DNA of 64,000 nucleotides from Lysobacter sp. BMK333-48F3. Its GTDB lineage: Bacteria > Pseudomonadota > Gammaproteobacteria > Xanthomonadales > Xanthomonadaceae. The stretch covers positions 3,844,501 through 3,908,500 of the forward strand of contig NZ_JAIHOO010000001.1 of NCBI RefSeq assembly GCF_019733395.1, in the 5' to 3' direction. The position numbers and the translations under genes were made by a program. The notes beneath the pieces were generated by a model. The model did not search any database, was not told the origin of the DNA, and saw nothing but the letters and a program-made list of their open reading frames with translations. Positions 44,640-53,373 of this stretch are shown here, one piece after another. The stretch's first letter is position 1. Each line of letters opens with the position of its first letter.

Positions 44640-44890
44640 GGCCGGAGCGCGGCCGACGGACGGAGGGGCGGATCGGTACAGCCTGGGCCGGTCTTGTCTC
44701 CCAACTTGCGACGCGGCGGCCCCTGTAGGAGCGGCGTGAGCCGCGACCCCAGATCGCGAAGATCTTGTATCCCTATGATCTGCCGGCCTTCGGCGTTACA
44801 GGCGTCGCGATCTCGGTCGCGGCTCACGCCGCTCCTACAGGGACCGAGCGCCCGCACCGACGAACGGGCATTGACGAACTTCACTGCCTT
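44640..44890. repeat. TAGGAGCGGCG inverted pair
   Basis: In the lexA-GbsR gap, GTAGGAGCGGCGTGAGCCGC at about 44725 is mirrored by its complement near 44818-44840, with about 70 bases between. RNA across it would form a long hairpin. No gene is apparent. Confidence 0.7.
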
Positions 44891-44895
44891 CATTA

Positions 44896-44915
44896 ATTTC
44901 TGTCTAAACAGAAAT
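44896..44915. promoter_or_regulatory. Palindromic operator upstream of GbsR-type gene
   Basis: ATTTCTGT-CTAA-ACAGAAAT is a perfect 8-4-8 palindrome ending 14 bases before the regulator start. A near-identical copy, with the same 4-base centre spacing, lies at 45615. Autoregulation by the adjacent GbsR/MarR-type protein is the simplest reading. Confidence 0.75.
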
Positions 44916-44929
44916 AAGAGAAGGCCGCC

Positions 44930-45589
44930 ATGTCCCTCAGCCCGCTGCAAGAACGCTTCATCCTCCACTGGGGCGAGATGGGCAGCCGCTGGGGCGTCAA
45001 TCGCACCGTGGCCCAGATCCACGCCCTGCTGTTCCTGTCCGAGCGCGCGATCACCGCCGACGAGATCTGCGAGACCCTCAACCTGGCGCGCTCCAACGTC
45101 AGCACCAGCCTGCGCGAGCTGCAGTCCTGGAACCTGGCGCGGGTGGTGCACGTGCTCGGCGACCGCCGCGACCACTTCGAAACCTACAAGGACGTCTGGG
45201 ACATCTTCCGCGCCGTGGTGCAGGAGCGGCGCCGGCGCGAGATCGAGCCGACCCTGACCATGCTGCGCACCGCCGTGCTCGACGGCGACAACGCCGCGGT
45301 GCCGCCCGACCAGAGCGACCCGCGCGATCGGGCCACCCTGGCGCGGATGCGCGAAGTGCTGGAGTTCATGGAGACCGGCACCAGTTGGATCGACGAGATG
45401 AACCGGCTCGATCCCAAGACCCTGATCAAGCTGCTGAAGATGGGCGCGCGCATCCAGCAGTTCGTGCGCGGCGCGGCCAAGCCGCTGCCCGAACCGCAGG
45501 CGCAGGGCGGCGGCGTGCTGTTCGCCGACGAAGACGAGGCCGCCGCGGCGCAGGCCCAGGCCGTGCCGCCGCGCGAGCGTCCGTCCTGA
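44930..45589 (+). CDS. GbsR/MarR-family transcriptional regulator
   Basis: 219 aa. The GbsR-type winged HTH is in RTVAQIHALLFLSERAITADEICETLNLARSNVSTSLRELQSWNL, followed by GDRRDHFETYKDVWDIFRAV, which is characteristic of this subgroup. The C-terminus is Ala/Gln/Pro-rich. GbsR proteins respond to small solutes and repress neighbouring genes. The palindrome just upstream recurs before the next operon, so it probably controls itself and the DCC-epimerase-DUF4166 genes. AGAAGG precedes the ATG. Confidence 0.88.
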   Translation: MSLSPLQERFILHWGEMGSRWGVNRTVAQIHALLFLSERAITADEICETLNLARSNVSTSLRELQSWNLARVVHVLGDRRDHFETYKDVWDIFRAVVQERRRREIEPTLTMLRTAVLDGDNAAVPPDQSDPRDRATLARMREVLEFMETGTSWIDEMNRLDPKTLIKLLKMGARIQQFVRGAAKPLPEPQAQGGGVLFADEDEAAAAQAQAVPPRERPS

Positions 45590-45614
45590 GCCTCGCCCCC
45601 TTTTTTGTCCATCA

Positions 45615-45634
45615 ATTTCTGTAATTACCGAAAT
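45615..45634. promoter_or_regulatory. Second copy of GbsR-type palindrome
   Basis: ATTTCTGT-AATT-ACCGAAAT matches the 44896 site except for one base in the right arm and the central four bases. It lies 18 bases before the DCC-family start and 25 bases past the regulator stop, so the downstream genes have their own regulated promoter. Confidence 0.75.
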
Positions 45635-45651
45635 AACTGTAGGAGATGATC

Positions 45652-46095
45652 ATGAGCAAGGATCCGATCCGCGACGCCGTCGAACCCGTGGTCGCCCTGT
45701 ACGACCGCGCCTGCCCGCTGTGCCGCACCGAAATGCACCGGCTCAAGGCGCGCGACCGCCGCGACCGGCTGCGCCTGGTCGATATCGCCGCGGCCGACTT
45801 CGACCCCGCCGCCTGGGGCTTCGAACTGGAAGCGCTGCGCAACGCCCTGCACGTGCGCGGCGCCGACGGCCAGTGGCGGATCGGCGTGCCCGGCATCGCC
45901 GAGGCCTATCGCGCGGTCGGCCTGGGCTGGCTGACCTGGCCGTTGCGCGTGCCCGGCGCCGGCCGCGCCGCCGCGCGCGCCTATCGCTGGATCGCGCCGA
46001 ACCGGCATCGCGTCTCGCGCTGGCTCGGCTATCGCGAAGCCGGCACCGAGCCGGCCCCGCGCTGCGACGACGGCCATTGCCCGGTGCATTACTGA
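45652..46095 (+). CDS. DCC-family thiol-disulfide oxidoreductase (DUF393)
   Basis: 147 aa. The active-site motif CPLC, preceded by ALYDRA, is the DCC-family signature. The C-terminus has another CDDGHCPVHY. I chose the ATG at 45652, six bases after AGGAG, rather than the ATG at 45646 that touches it. The family is predicted to be thioredoxin-like, but its substrates are unknown. First gene of the regulated operon. Confidence 0.87.
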   Translation: MSKDPIRDAVEPVVALYDRACPLCRTEMHRLKARDRRDRLRLVDIAAADFDPAAWGFELEALRNALHVRGADGQWRIGVPGIAEAYRAVGLGWLTWPLRVPGAGRAAARAYRWIAPNRHRVSRWLGYREAGTEPAPRCDDGHCPVHY

Positions 46096-46105
46096 GGACG
46101 CGGTC

Positions 46106-47638
46106 ATGGACCTGCACACTCTGTTTCTGAGTCTGTTGCTGCTGCAGATCGCGATGGGCGCGCTGGACACCGTCGCCCATCACGAGCTGATGGAAAAACT
46201 CGCCAACCGGCGCAGCGCCGCGCTGGAACTGCGACTGCATGCGGCGCGCGGCCTGGTCTACGGCCTGCTGTTCCTGGTGTTCGCCTGGCTGCGGCCGCAA
46301 GGGCTGTGGCTGGCGGCGGTGTGGGCGCTGGTGCTGGTCGAGGTCGGCATCACCCTGTGGGACTTCGTGGTCGAGGACGCGACCCGCTTGCTGCCCAACA
46401 GCGAACGCGTGCTGCACACCATCCTGGCCGTCAACGGCGGGGCGATGTTCGCGGTCTACGCGCTGGCCACGCGCGGCGACTGGGGCTTGCCGAGCGCGCT
46501 GACGCCGGTCGCGCACGGCTGGATGTCCTGGGCCTTGAGCGCGGCGGCGCTCGGCATCGGCCTGAGCGCGCTGCGCGACGGCCTGGCCGCGCGCGCCAAC
46601 GCGGCCGAACCGCCGCCGCGGCCGTTGCTGGGCGAGCATCCGCAGCAGCATTTCCTGGTCAGCGGCGGCACCGGCTTCATCGGCACCGCGCTGATCGAAG
46701 GCCTGCTCGCCGGCGGCCACCGCATCACCGTGCTCAGCCGCGATCCGCGCCGCGCCGCCTTGCGTTTCGGCGGCCGCGCGCGCTGCATCGCCGACACCGC
46801 CGAACTGCGCGACGACGAGGCCGTCGACGTGGTGGTCAACCTGGCCGGCGCGCCGGTGGTCGGCCGGCGCTGGAGCGCTGCGCGCAAGCGCGCCTTGCTC
46901 GCCAGTCGGGTCGGCACGACGCGTGCGTTGCGCGCCTGGTGCGAGCGCGCGCAGCGCCGGCCGGCCTTGTGGCTGCAGGCCAGCGCGATCGGCATTTACG
47001 GCGCACAGGCGCGCAGCGGCCCGGAGCGGCGTGCGCCCGAAGCCGTCGCAGACGATTTCGCCAGCGAACTGTGCGTGGCCTGGGAGCGCGCCGCTGCGCC
47101 GATCGCCGAGCAGGGCATGCGCATGGCGACGCTGCGCCTGGGCCTGGTCCTGCACCGCAGCGGCGGGATCCTGCCGATGCTGTCGCTGAGCGCGGCGCTG
47201 GGTTGCGCGGCCACGCTCGGCAGCGGCCGGCAGTGGTTCGCCTGGATCCATCTCGACGACGTGCTGGCCTTCGTCGAGGACGCGGTGCGCCACCCCGGCG
47301 TGCGCGGCGCCTACAACCTGGTCGCGCCGAGCGGCTGCACCCAGGCCGAGTTCGCCCGCGCCCTGGCGCGCGCGCATCGCCGCCCGGCCTGGCTGCGCGT
47401 GCCGGCCTGGCCGCTGCGCGCCGCGCTCGGCGAGATGGCGACCATGCTGCTCGACGGCCCGCAGGTCGAACCGCAGCGCCTGCTCGATCAGCGCCATCGC
47501 TTCGTACACGCCGGCCTGGACAGCGCGCTCGCCGTCCACGCGCCCGCACCGCATCTCGATCATGAGGGTGGAGAACACCCGGGGGAGTTCCATGGAACGG
47601 TCGAACATGGCCCGGCTGGCGCCGGCCGCCTGCGTTGA
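46106..47638 (+). CDS. Membrane domain fused to TIGR01777-type epimerase
   Basis: 510 aa. Residues 1-170 hold about four membrane segments (for example 50-66, 70-92, 102-122 and 135-155). A cytosolic SDR-like domain begins at FLVSGGTGFIGTALIEGLL (about 190), the NAD-binding GxxGxxG, and includes VVNLAGAPV and the YG-containing SAIGIYG. This is the TIGR01777 (SDR39U1/YfcH) type, fused to a DUF-type membrane part. Reaction unknown. It starts 10 bases after the DCC gene. The last ~47 bases overlap the DUF4166 gene. Confidence 0.86.
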   Translation: MDLHTLFLSLLLLQIAMGALDTVAHHELMEKLANRRSAALELRLHAARGLVYGLLFLVFAWLRPQGLWLAAVWALVLVEVGITLWDFVVEDATRLLPNSERVLHTILAVNGGAMFAVYALATRGDWGLPSALTPVAHGWMSWALSAAALGIGLSALRDGLAARANAAEPPPRPLLGEHPQQHFLVSGGTGFIGTALIEGLLAGGHRITVLSRDPRRAALRFGGRARCIADTAELRDDEAVDVVVNLAGAPVVGRRWSAARKRALLASRVGTTRALRAWCERAQRRPALWLQASAIGIYGAQARSGPERRAPEAVADDFASELCVAWERAAAPIAEQGMRMATLRLGLVLHRSGGILPMLSLSAALGCAATLGSGRQWFAWIHLDDVLAFVEDAVRHPGVRGAYNLVAPSGCTQAEFARALARAHRRPAWLRVPAWPLRAALGEMATMLLDGPQVEPQRLLDQRHRFVHAGLDSALAVHAPAPHLDHEGGEHPGEFHGTVEHGPAGAGRLR

Positions 47639-48308
47639 ACCGGCGCTCGCCGGCAGCGATCGCGAACGCACGCCGGCGCCCGCCGCGCCGCCCGCCGCGC
47701 ACGATCTGGCCGCGCTGCTGCGCGCCGCGCTGGGCCCGCGCTGGGCGCTGCTGCATCCGCATATCCGCGCGCGTTTCGCCCTGGCGCCGGAGGAGGGCCA
47801 GGCCGAGTATTTCGGCACCATGCACCAGGTGCGCTGCACCCGCTTAGGCGGCCTGTTCGCGCGCTTGATCCGCTACGCGCGGGTGCTGCCGCACCACAAC
47901 GCCGAACAGGTGCCGTTCCGCTTCGACGTGCAGCCTCTGCGCGAGGGCCTGGGCTGGCTGAAGACCCGCACCTACCACTTCGCCGACGAAGTGTTCAGCT
48001 TCCGCTCGCGCATGAGCCTGGGCCGCGACGGCGAGTTGCTGGAGCGGTTCGGCGGCGGCCTGGGCATGCGGGTGCGGCTGGAAGTGCTGCCGAACCGGCT
48101 GGTGTTCGTCGACGACGGCTATTTCCTGCACTGGCGAGGCTGGCGCCTGCCGCTGCCGCGTCCGCTTTGGCCGGGCCGCTTCGTTCTCGTGCATAGGGAT
48201 CTGGATGCGACGCGCTTCGAAGTCAGCATCGACGTCGCGCATCCGTGGTTCGGGCCCTTGTTCCACCAGGACGGAACGTTCGAGCGCATGGAGAGCGCGC
48301 GGGGCTGA
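47592..48308 (+). CDS. DUF4166 family protein
   Basis: 238 aa from the ATG at 47592, which has GGGGGAG four bases upstream; an ATG at 47562 in the same frame is possible. DUF4166 is visible in LGPRWALLHPHIRARF, RYARVLPHH, PFRFDVQPLREGLGWLKTRTYHF, and FVDDGYFLHWRGWRLPLP. The role is unknown. DUF4166 proteins frequently accompany TIGR01777 epimerases, as here, which supports a shared pathway possibly involving membrane lipids or pigments (inference). Confidence 0.82.
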   Translation: MERSNMARLAPAACVEPALAGSDRERTPAPAAPPAAHDLAALLRAALGPRWALLHPHIRARFALAPEEGQAEYFGTMHQVRCTRLGGLFARLIRYARVLPHHNAEQVPFRFDVQPLREGLGWLKTRTYHFADEVFSFRSRMSLGRDGELLERFGGGLGMRVRLEVLPNRLVFVDDGYFLHWRGWRLPLPRPLWPGRFVLVHRDLDATRFEVSIDVAHPWFGPLFHQDGTFERMESARG

Positions 48309-48835
48309 AACGGCGGCAGGGAATCCGCCGGACAGGGGGGGGCAGGGAAGCGGCGACAGGGAACGTAACTCCGGGCCAGGGACGGCCGAGGCGAATCGCG
48401 ACGAAACCCGCCTGTCGCGGAAAAACCTACTGCCGTTGCTGACTGGGCAGTCTGCGATGAAACCCCGTTGTCGCCATCCCCGCGAAGGCGGGGATCCAGG
48501 GCTTCATCGATGCATGACGCTGAAGTCTCTGGATGCCCGCCTGCGCGGGCATGACGGCTTGGGGGCGAAAACCCACTGTCGTGGCTACGACTGAGAACCG
48601 AAGGGACGGAGGGGGTTAAGCTGGCTTAACCCCCTCCGTCCCTTTCCGCGTCCGCCTGCACAGGCATGACGAGACGAGCGAACGAAACCCACCTACCGTC
48701 ATCCCCGCGAACGCGGGGATCCAGGGCTTCATCGCGACCAGACCCTGAAGTCTCGGAATGCCCGCCTGCGCAGGCATGACGAGGCGAGCGATCGCCGCGA
48801 TCCCGCTGGCGGCGGTTCCGCGCCCAGATCCGCGC
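48309..48835. repeat. Intergenic repeats and a perfect 20-bp hairpin
   Basis: No gene. Two paired inverted-repeat elements: hairpin GATCCCCGCC-type units at about 48475-48500 and 48530-48556, and again at about 48698-48725 and 48755-48782. Between each pair lies GGGCTTCATCG...CTGAAGTCTC. Between them sits a perfect 20-bp stem with loop CTGG at 48601-48644. Similar pairs occur at 5.9-6.16 kb. Confidence 0.75.
48601..48644. terminator. Perfect 20-bp hairpin, loop CTGG
   Basis: The arms AAGGGACGGAGGGGGTTAAG and its exact complement are separated by CTGG. The hairpin lies about 290 bases past the DUF4166 stop, convergent with the RES toxin gene. Only a three-base T-run follows on the plus strand, so terminator function is uncertain; it could be a repeat insertion or RNA structural element. 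Confidence 0.5.
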
Positions 48836-49312
48836 CTACGGCGCGCGGAACAACACGTTGTAATGGAACCGCCGCCCCGCGGTCGCGCGCAGCTTCTTCG
48901 CGTCGCGGTGCTCGGGATTGATCAGCGCGTTGTATTCCTCCGGCACGATCACCGACGGCACCAGCAAAATCGCCGAGGCCTGGCTGCTCAGCCATTGCGC
49001 GCCGACGCGCACGCTGGCCTGGCCGGCGGGCACCGCGTCCCAGCCGCCGGGCAAGTCGTGCGGCGTGAACTGCACGCGCGCCTTCCACACCGCGGCCGGC
49101 ACCTCGATCGAGACCACGTGCCGGTTCAGGGGCAGACCGTGTGCGTCGACATAAGCGGCGGTTTCCAGCGCGGCCAGGGCCAGCGAGGTCGCGGTGTAGA
49201 GCACGCGCTGGCCGTCGTCGTTCCAGCGGCCCGGGTACTTGGCCGCGCCCGCGCCGCTCAGATCGTCGGCGCGGTAAGCGCGGGTTTCGGTAGCGATGCG
49301 CCAGAGTCTCAT
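48836..49312 (-). CDS. RES-domain NAD+ phosphorylase toxin
   Basis: 158 aa. RES domains deplete NAD+ in the cell. The conserved Arg-Glu-Ser set fits AAKYPGRWNDDGQRVLYTATSLALAALETAAYVD and the later SSQASAILLVPSVIVPEEYNALINPEH. The length is typical of RES toxins such as ParT/MbcT. It lies 34 bases after the Xre-type antitoxin on the same strand, the usual antitoxin-first order. Confidence 0.92.
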   Translation of the reverse strand: MRLWRIATETRAYRADDLSGAGAAKYPGRWNDDGQRVLYTATSLALAALETAAYVDAHGLPLNRHVVSIEVPAAVWKARVQFTPHDLPGGWDAVPAGQASVRVGAQWLSSQASAILLVPSVIVPEEYNALINPEHRDAKKLRATAGRRFHYNVLFRAP

Positions 49313-49346
49313 CGGCCGGGCCTCGTCCTTGCGGCGGCGCGGCGCG

Positions 49347-49955
49347 TCACTGGTAGGCGCCGCTTTCGAGCGAGCCGAGCAGGCGCGCGACCACGTCGAA
49401 ACCGCTGGGCGTGTCCAGCAGATCGGCCGGACGACGGCCGCCCAGGGCCGGCTGCGGTTGCTCGATCCAGCGCCCCAGCCAGCGCGCCAGGTCGAACTCG
49501 CCGGCCTGCGCCGACACGCTGGCGTCGACGATCGACTGGGCGATCACCATCAACCGCAACAGCCCCAGCGCGGCCTGGCCGCCGGCGCCGGCGATGCGCG
49601 CCTGCTGCGCGGCCTTGTTCTCCGCGGTGGCCTTGGCGATGCCGAGGATGTTGAACATCCGCACCGCCGGCAATTCCATGCTCGCGGCCATGTCCTTGAT
49701 CACCTGCGCCGGCACGCCTTCGCGCTCGACCGCGACCCGCTGCAGCGGCGTGGCCGTGCGCAGATAGCTGACGTAGCCCTTCAGCGTCGCCGGGCCGATG
49801 TCGGGCACCGGGTCCTTCAGCGAAGGCGCGCGCTTGCGCGCCGGGTAGGGCGCGTCGCGCAGATTGAGCGGGCTCTCGCGTAGCGTGGTCTTGCCCCGTT
49901 CCAGGGACTTGAGCGGCGGCTTGGCCGGCGAGGGCTTCTTGGCGGCTTTGGTCAT
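49347..49955 (-). CDS. Xre/MbcA/ParS-type antitoxin
   Basis: 202 aa. A Lys/Pro-rich N-terminus precedes an Xre-type region (RTATPLQRVAVEREGVPAQVIKDMAASMELPAVRMFNILGI) and a C-terminal DUF2384 region with RWLGRWIEQPQPALGGRRPADLLDTPSGFDVVARLLG, which blocks the RES active site in known pairs. It likely also represses the operon promoter. Confidence 0.9.
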   Translation of the reverse strand: MTKAAKKPSPAKPPLKSLERGKTTLRESPLNLRDAPYPARKRAPSLKDPVPDIGPATLKGYVSYLRTATPLQRVAVEREGVPAQVIKDMAASMELPAVRMFNILGIAKATAENKAAQQARIAGAGGQAALGLLRLMVIAQSIVDASVSAQAGEFDLARWLGRWIEQPQPALGGRRPADLLDTPSGFDVVARLLGSLESGAYQ

Positions 49956-50111
49956 GGGATGAGCGACGGAGTTGTCTGGATTGGGACTGACATTAGCATA
50001 AAATTAGACGCATTGCCCAATTTGGCGCGACCACCCCCGGCCCGGGCCGAGGGCCGGCGAGGCGACATGGCCTGGACGGGAGCGGTGCTAGATTCGGCCG
50101 CAGAACCTCGA

Positions 50112-50348
50112 ATGCCGACCCGGAGCCGAACGATGGGCCCAGCGAAGCCGCTCTCCCGCCCAGCAGCCACGCCCGCAACGAACCAGTCCGCTTCGAAGCC
50201 GTCCGCCTCGAAGCCGCCCGCATCATCGTCGCCGGCGGCGCCTGCGGCGGATCATGCCCGCCTCGCCGCCGAACAGGCCGCGCTCAAGCGCGAACTCAGC
50301 CGCGTCTACGCCGAAGCCTGCGGCTGCAAACGTCGCGGCGAGCGCTGA
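50112..50348 (+). CDS. Small Ser/Pro/Ala-rich protein, uncertain
   Basis: 78 aa from ATG 50112, with an alternative ATG at 50133. The first half is low-complexity KPSASKPPASSSPAAP. The end is a short amphipathic helix with ARLAAEQAALKRELSRVYAEACGCKRR. It may be real because the coding-like bias is strong, but no homologous family is known to me. Confidence 0.35.
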   Translation: MPTRSRTMGPAKPLSRPAATPATNQSASKPSASKPPASSSPAAPAADHARLAAEQAALKRELSRVYAEACGCKRRGER

Positions 50349-50485
50349 GCCGCGGTCAACGGGACCTATGGCCGATACCGCGGCGCGGCGGTGTCGGCAG
50401 ACTGCGTTGGCGGTCCCGGCGCCGACGGCGCGAACGGGGCGGCCTCGGCCGGAGAGCCACCGGCGTACGCCCGCCCCGGCCGACG

Positions 50486-50923
50486 ATGACCGAAACGCCC
50501 GTTCTGCGGATCAGCACCGATCCGGCCGAGATCGACCTCGGCCGCGTCCACGATTTCCTGTCCAACCGAAGCGGCTGGGCGCAAGGCATCCCGCGCGCGA
50601 CGCTGGAACGCGCGATCGCCCATTCGCTTTGTTTCTCCGGCCTGATCGGCACCGAGCAAGTCGCGTTCGCGCGGGTGGTGTCCGACCGCGCCACCTTCGC
50701 CAACCTGGTCGACGTGTTCGTATTGCCGCAACACCGCGGCCACGGTTACGGCAAGGTCCTGGTGCAGGCGGTGCTGGCGCACCCGCAACTGCAGGGCCTG
50801 CGCCGTTTCACCTTGGCCACCGCCGATGCGCACGGCCTGTACGCCCAGTTCGGCTTCGCCGCGCCGAGCCGTCCGCACACGCTGATGGAGCGCTATGCGC
50901 CGGACATCTACCGGGCCGGCTGA
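50486..50923 (+). CDS. GNAT family N-acetyltransferase
   Basis: 145 aa. The acetyl-CoA-binding signature is VLPQHRGHGYGKVLV, preceded by the strand LVDVFV, and the end has YAQFGFAAP, as in the GNAT C-terminus. The substrate is unknown. It stands alone on the plus strand. Confidence 0.88.
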   Translation: MTETPVLRISTDPAEIDLGRVHDFLSNRSGWAQGIPRATLERAIAHSLCFSGLIGTEQVAFARVVSDRATFANLVDVFVLPQHRGHGYGKVLVQAVLAHPQLQGLRRFTLATADAHGLYAQFGFAAPSRPHTLMERYAPDIYRAG

Positions 50924-51175
50924 GCCGGGCGCAGGCTCTGAGACACCGCCCGACTACACTGGCCGGGAGCCGACGAGCGGGGCCGCGATGCGGTCTGGCA
51001 GGCCCGATTCCGGTCGCAGCGCCATATCGCGCAAAGTCGCAGCGTCGCGGCCGCCGTCTCCACGCCGCCAACATCCCGGTCGTGCTGAACTCGCCACTTG
51101 CGGTTGCTATGCTTCGCGCCGGTCGCCGGCCCGAGGGGGCGCCGTCGCCTTCAATGCAGTAGGTAAGGAGTCGCC

Positions 51176-51646
51176 ATGAATTGCCGCTCACGCATCCTGA
51201 TCGCCGGTCTGGGCCTGACCTTGATCGCTGCGCTGCCGGCCCAGGCCCAGCGCCAGCGCGGCGGCGGCAAGGCCAACGCCGACCGGGCGGTGTACGACGC
51301 GGCCATCGAGCGCGCCTCGCGCGTCTGCCCCGACCACAGCGCCGAGCGCACCGGCCCGGGCATCCGCTCGATCCCCGCCAGCGCCCTGCGCATGATCGAA
51401 CAGCGCGACTTCGTCCTCTGCCCGGACCTGCGCCTGGACGCCCAGACCCCGGTGGTCTGGTACGGCCGCCAGGGCGTGTTCGCCTGGAACCCGCAGGCGC
51501 GCGGCGCGGTCAAGCTGCTCGCGACCAAGGCCGGCGCCTACGCCCGCGACAACTCCTTCCCCAAGCAAACCGTGGTCTGGAAGCCCAGCGGTAAAGAGGC
51601 CGAAGGCGCGTTGGTGCCGACGTTCCGCGGGCGGATGGTGCGCTGA
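51176..51646 (+). CDS. Exported protein of unknown function
   Basis: 156 aa, with AAGGAG five bases before the ATG. A signal peptide (1-24) ends AQA-QR. Two cysteines (SRVCPDH, FVLCPD) could form a disulfide. It has a WYGRQGVFAWNP segment with otherwise no clear domain. Probably periplasmic. Confidence 0.65.
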   Translation: MNCRSRILIAGLGLTLIAALPAQAQRQRGGGKANADRAVYDAAIERASRVCPDHSAERTGPGIRSIPASALRMIEQRDFVLCPDLRLDAQTPVVWYGRQGVFAWNPQARGAVKLLATKAGAYARDNSFPKQTVVWKPSGKEAEGALVPTFRGRMVR

Positions 51647-51679
51647 GTTCGAGCGAGTCAGGGCCGCGCTAGGCCGCGC

Positions 51680-52489
51680 TTACTGCCAATGCTGCAACGT
51701 CGGCGGCTTCGTGCCGCCGGCCGGGTCCAAGGACGCGGCGTTTCGCGCCTGCGATGCCGGCGACACCGGGAACTGAGTGCGCGCGACCGCCGATATGCGC
51801 TCGTAGGTATCGCCGAACGCGTCGAAGTAGGAACAGTCCCGCAGCCCGCCGTCGAGCCGGTTGAGGTGATGCGCGCACTGGGAAACGCCGGCGTTCCACA
51901 GGCCTTCGTTGCGCGCGTCGAGTGCCGGTAGCTGCCCTTGCTGGATTTGCGCCTGGACGCCTTTCAGCGTTTCCGGGATTTGCCGCTTGGCTTCGCAGGC
52001 GATGTGGTACAGCGCGAGCACGGCCTTCAGATCCTGCGCCTGGAACGACAGCGTCGCATCCTGCACCGCATGGAACAGATCGATGGCGATGCAGGTCTTG
52101 GCCTGCGCGACCTCGAGCAAGCGCGGCGCGGTGTGGATCTGGAAACGATCGATCCCAGCCTCGTTCCAGTCCGGGTCGATCTCGCGCACGATGCGCTTGG
52201 CGCCGGTGCGGTCCAACGCCAGGCGCGCGGTATTGATGTCTTCCATCATGTCCTGGAACACCAACACCAGGGTCTGCTTGATCCGCTCGCTGCGGTGCAA
52301 CTGCTGGCGATGCCACAGCCAGAACGCGCCCAGCACGGCGATGACCGCGGTGCAGACGCCGGCGACCGCGTTGACCACGTAATCCGGCAACGGCTCCAGC
52401 CACGGCATCGCCAGCACGACGCTGGCCAGAAAACCGAGGCACGCGCCGGCGGCGGTCCAGATCGTCCTTGTCTGCCAGGGGGTTCCCAT
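51680..52489 (-). CDS. Inner-membrane protein of unknown function
   Basis: 269 aa. Two transmembrane segments near the start (about 10-28 and 37-60) are followed by a long cytosolic helical region. There is a DMMEDINTARLALDRTGAKRIVREIDPDWNE stretch but no catalytic motif. It is notable for the partial duplicate of its 5' end and upstream region on the far side of the lipoprotein gene at 53633-53897, which has lost 50 bases. Confidence 0.65.
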   Translation of the reverse strand: MGTPWQTRTIWTAAGACLGFLASVVLAMPWLEPLPDYVVNAVAGVCTAVIAVLGAFWLWHRQQLHRSERIKQTLVLVFQDMMEDINTARLALDRTGAKRIVREIDPDWNEAGIDRFQIHTAPRLLEVAQAKTCIAIDLFHAVQDATLSFQAQDLKAVLALYHIACEAKRQIPETLKGVQAQIQQGQLPALDARNEGLWNAGVSQCAHHLNRLDGGLRDCSYFDAFGDTYERISAVARTQFPVSPASQARNAASLDPAGGTKPPTLQHWQ

Positions 52490-52734
52490 GACCCGGCTCC
52501 TTGGGCGTGCGCCCGTGGCTTCGTAGCGATTCTATGACTGTGGGCGCATCCAAGTGCCAGTGTGGCATCGCCCTCAGACCGTCGTGACACGGATTGGCCC
52601 CGCAATAAAGTTTCGATAGGGCGATCCGAGCGCGAAGGCCGCTCCTGAGGACCGCCATTGCCAGGAGTGGGGGCTTCGATTGAAGAACAAGCCGATCCGA
52701 TGGGGCGAGCTTGGTTACTCGTTAAGGGGGGGCA
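52490..52734. other. Gap left of the inserted lipoprotein gene
   Basis: The first ~45 bases are homologous to the region upstream of the duplicate at 53850-53897 (CCTTGGGCGTGCGCCCGTGG in both). After that no gene or repeat is seen. The stretch 52690-52760 is AT-richer than the region around it. Confidence 0.45.
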
Positions 52735-53373
52735 CTATTGTGATTCTTTGCACATCGATCCCTGGCAGTCGATTAGCAAAGAACGCCCGGTAGATGGACA
52801 ACTCGCCCGGTACGTGTTGTCACTGATGAGCGATACTCCGCCGGCTCCGCAACCTCGTTCTGATGCGTACCTCAGCGCAGCTTCGTATGCGGTTCCGCCC
52901 TGTGGAGCCGCGGTTTCTTGTGTCGCGGTGGCAACGGAAACAGGCTCGGTGCGAGCCGAGGTCTGGTCGAACACATAAATCGCCAGACCTGAGCCGGCCT
53001 TACGATAGCTGGCGACGCTTGATCCTATCCCGAATGCCGAATTGCCACTGGCCCACGCGTTACCTACACCGACGCTGCCGTTGTATTGGTCGCCTACGTT
53101 CTGCAGAAGGACGCCATTTGCACCATATTTAGCGGCTTCGATTTTCAGTCGTTCGACAGCCTTGTTTGTCTTCTGTTGAGCAGTGATAGCCCAAGAGGCG
53201 TCGCTGTTCGATTCGAGTATGGCGATTTTTTCGAAGCGTTCTGGTGGGTCTACGTAGAGCCTCACCTGGCTTGGGTCAATTGGCGGTCTTGCAGTTCCAA
53301 CGAGAATGCTGGACGAAACGCATCCGGTCGCGCCGACGATGAGCGCGAGTAAGATCAGGCAATTACGAAACAT
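52735..53373 (-). CDS. Lipoprotein in a lower-GC insert
   Basis: 212 aa from the ATG at 53373. A type II signal peptide has the lipobox IVGATGC. The mature part is Ala/Ser/Gly-rich (YKGSVGVGNAWASGNSAFGI-like), ending in CQGSMCKESQ, with four more cysteines nearby. It resembles no family I know. GC and codon use differ from its neighbours, and it lies between two copies of the membrane-protein 5' region, so it likely arrived as an insert. Confidence 0.65.
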   Translation of the reverse strand: MFRNCLILLALIVGATGCVSSSILVGTARPPIDPSQVRLYVDPPERFEKIAILESNSDASWAITAQQKTNKAVERLKIEAAKYGANGVLLQNVGDQYNGSVGVGNAWASGNSAFGIGSSVASYRKAGSGLAIYVFDQTSARTEPVSVATATQETAAPQGGTAYEAALRYASERGCGAGGVSLISDNTYRASCPSTGRSLLIDCQGSMCKESQ

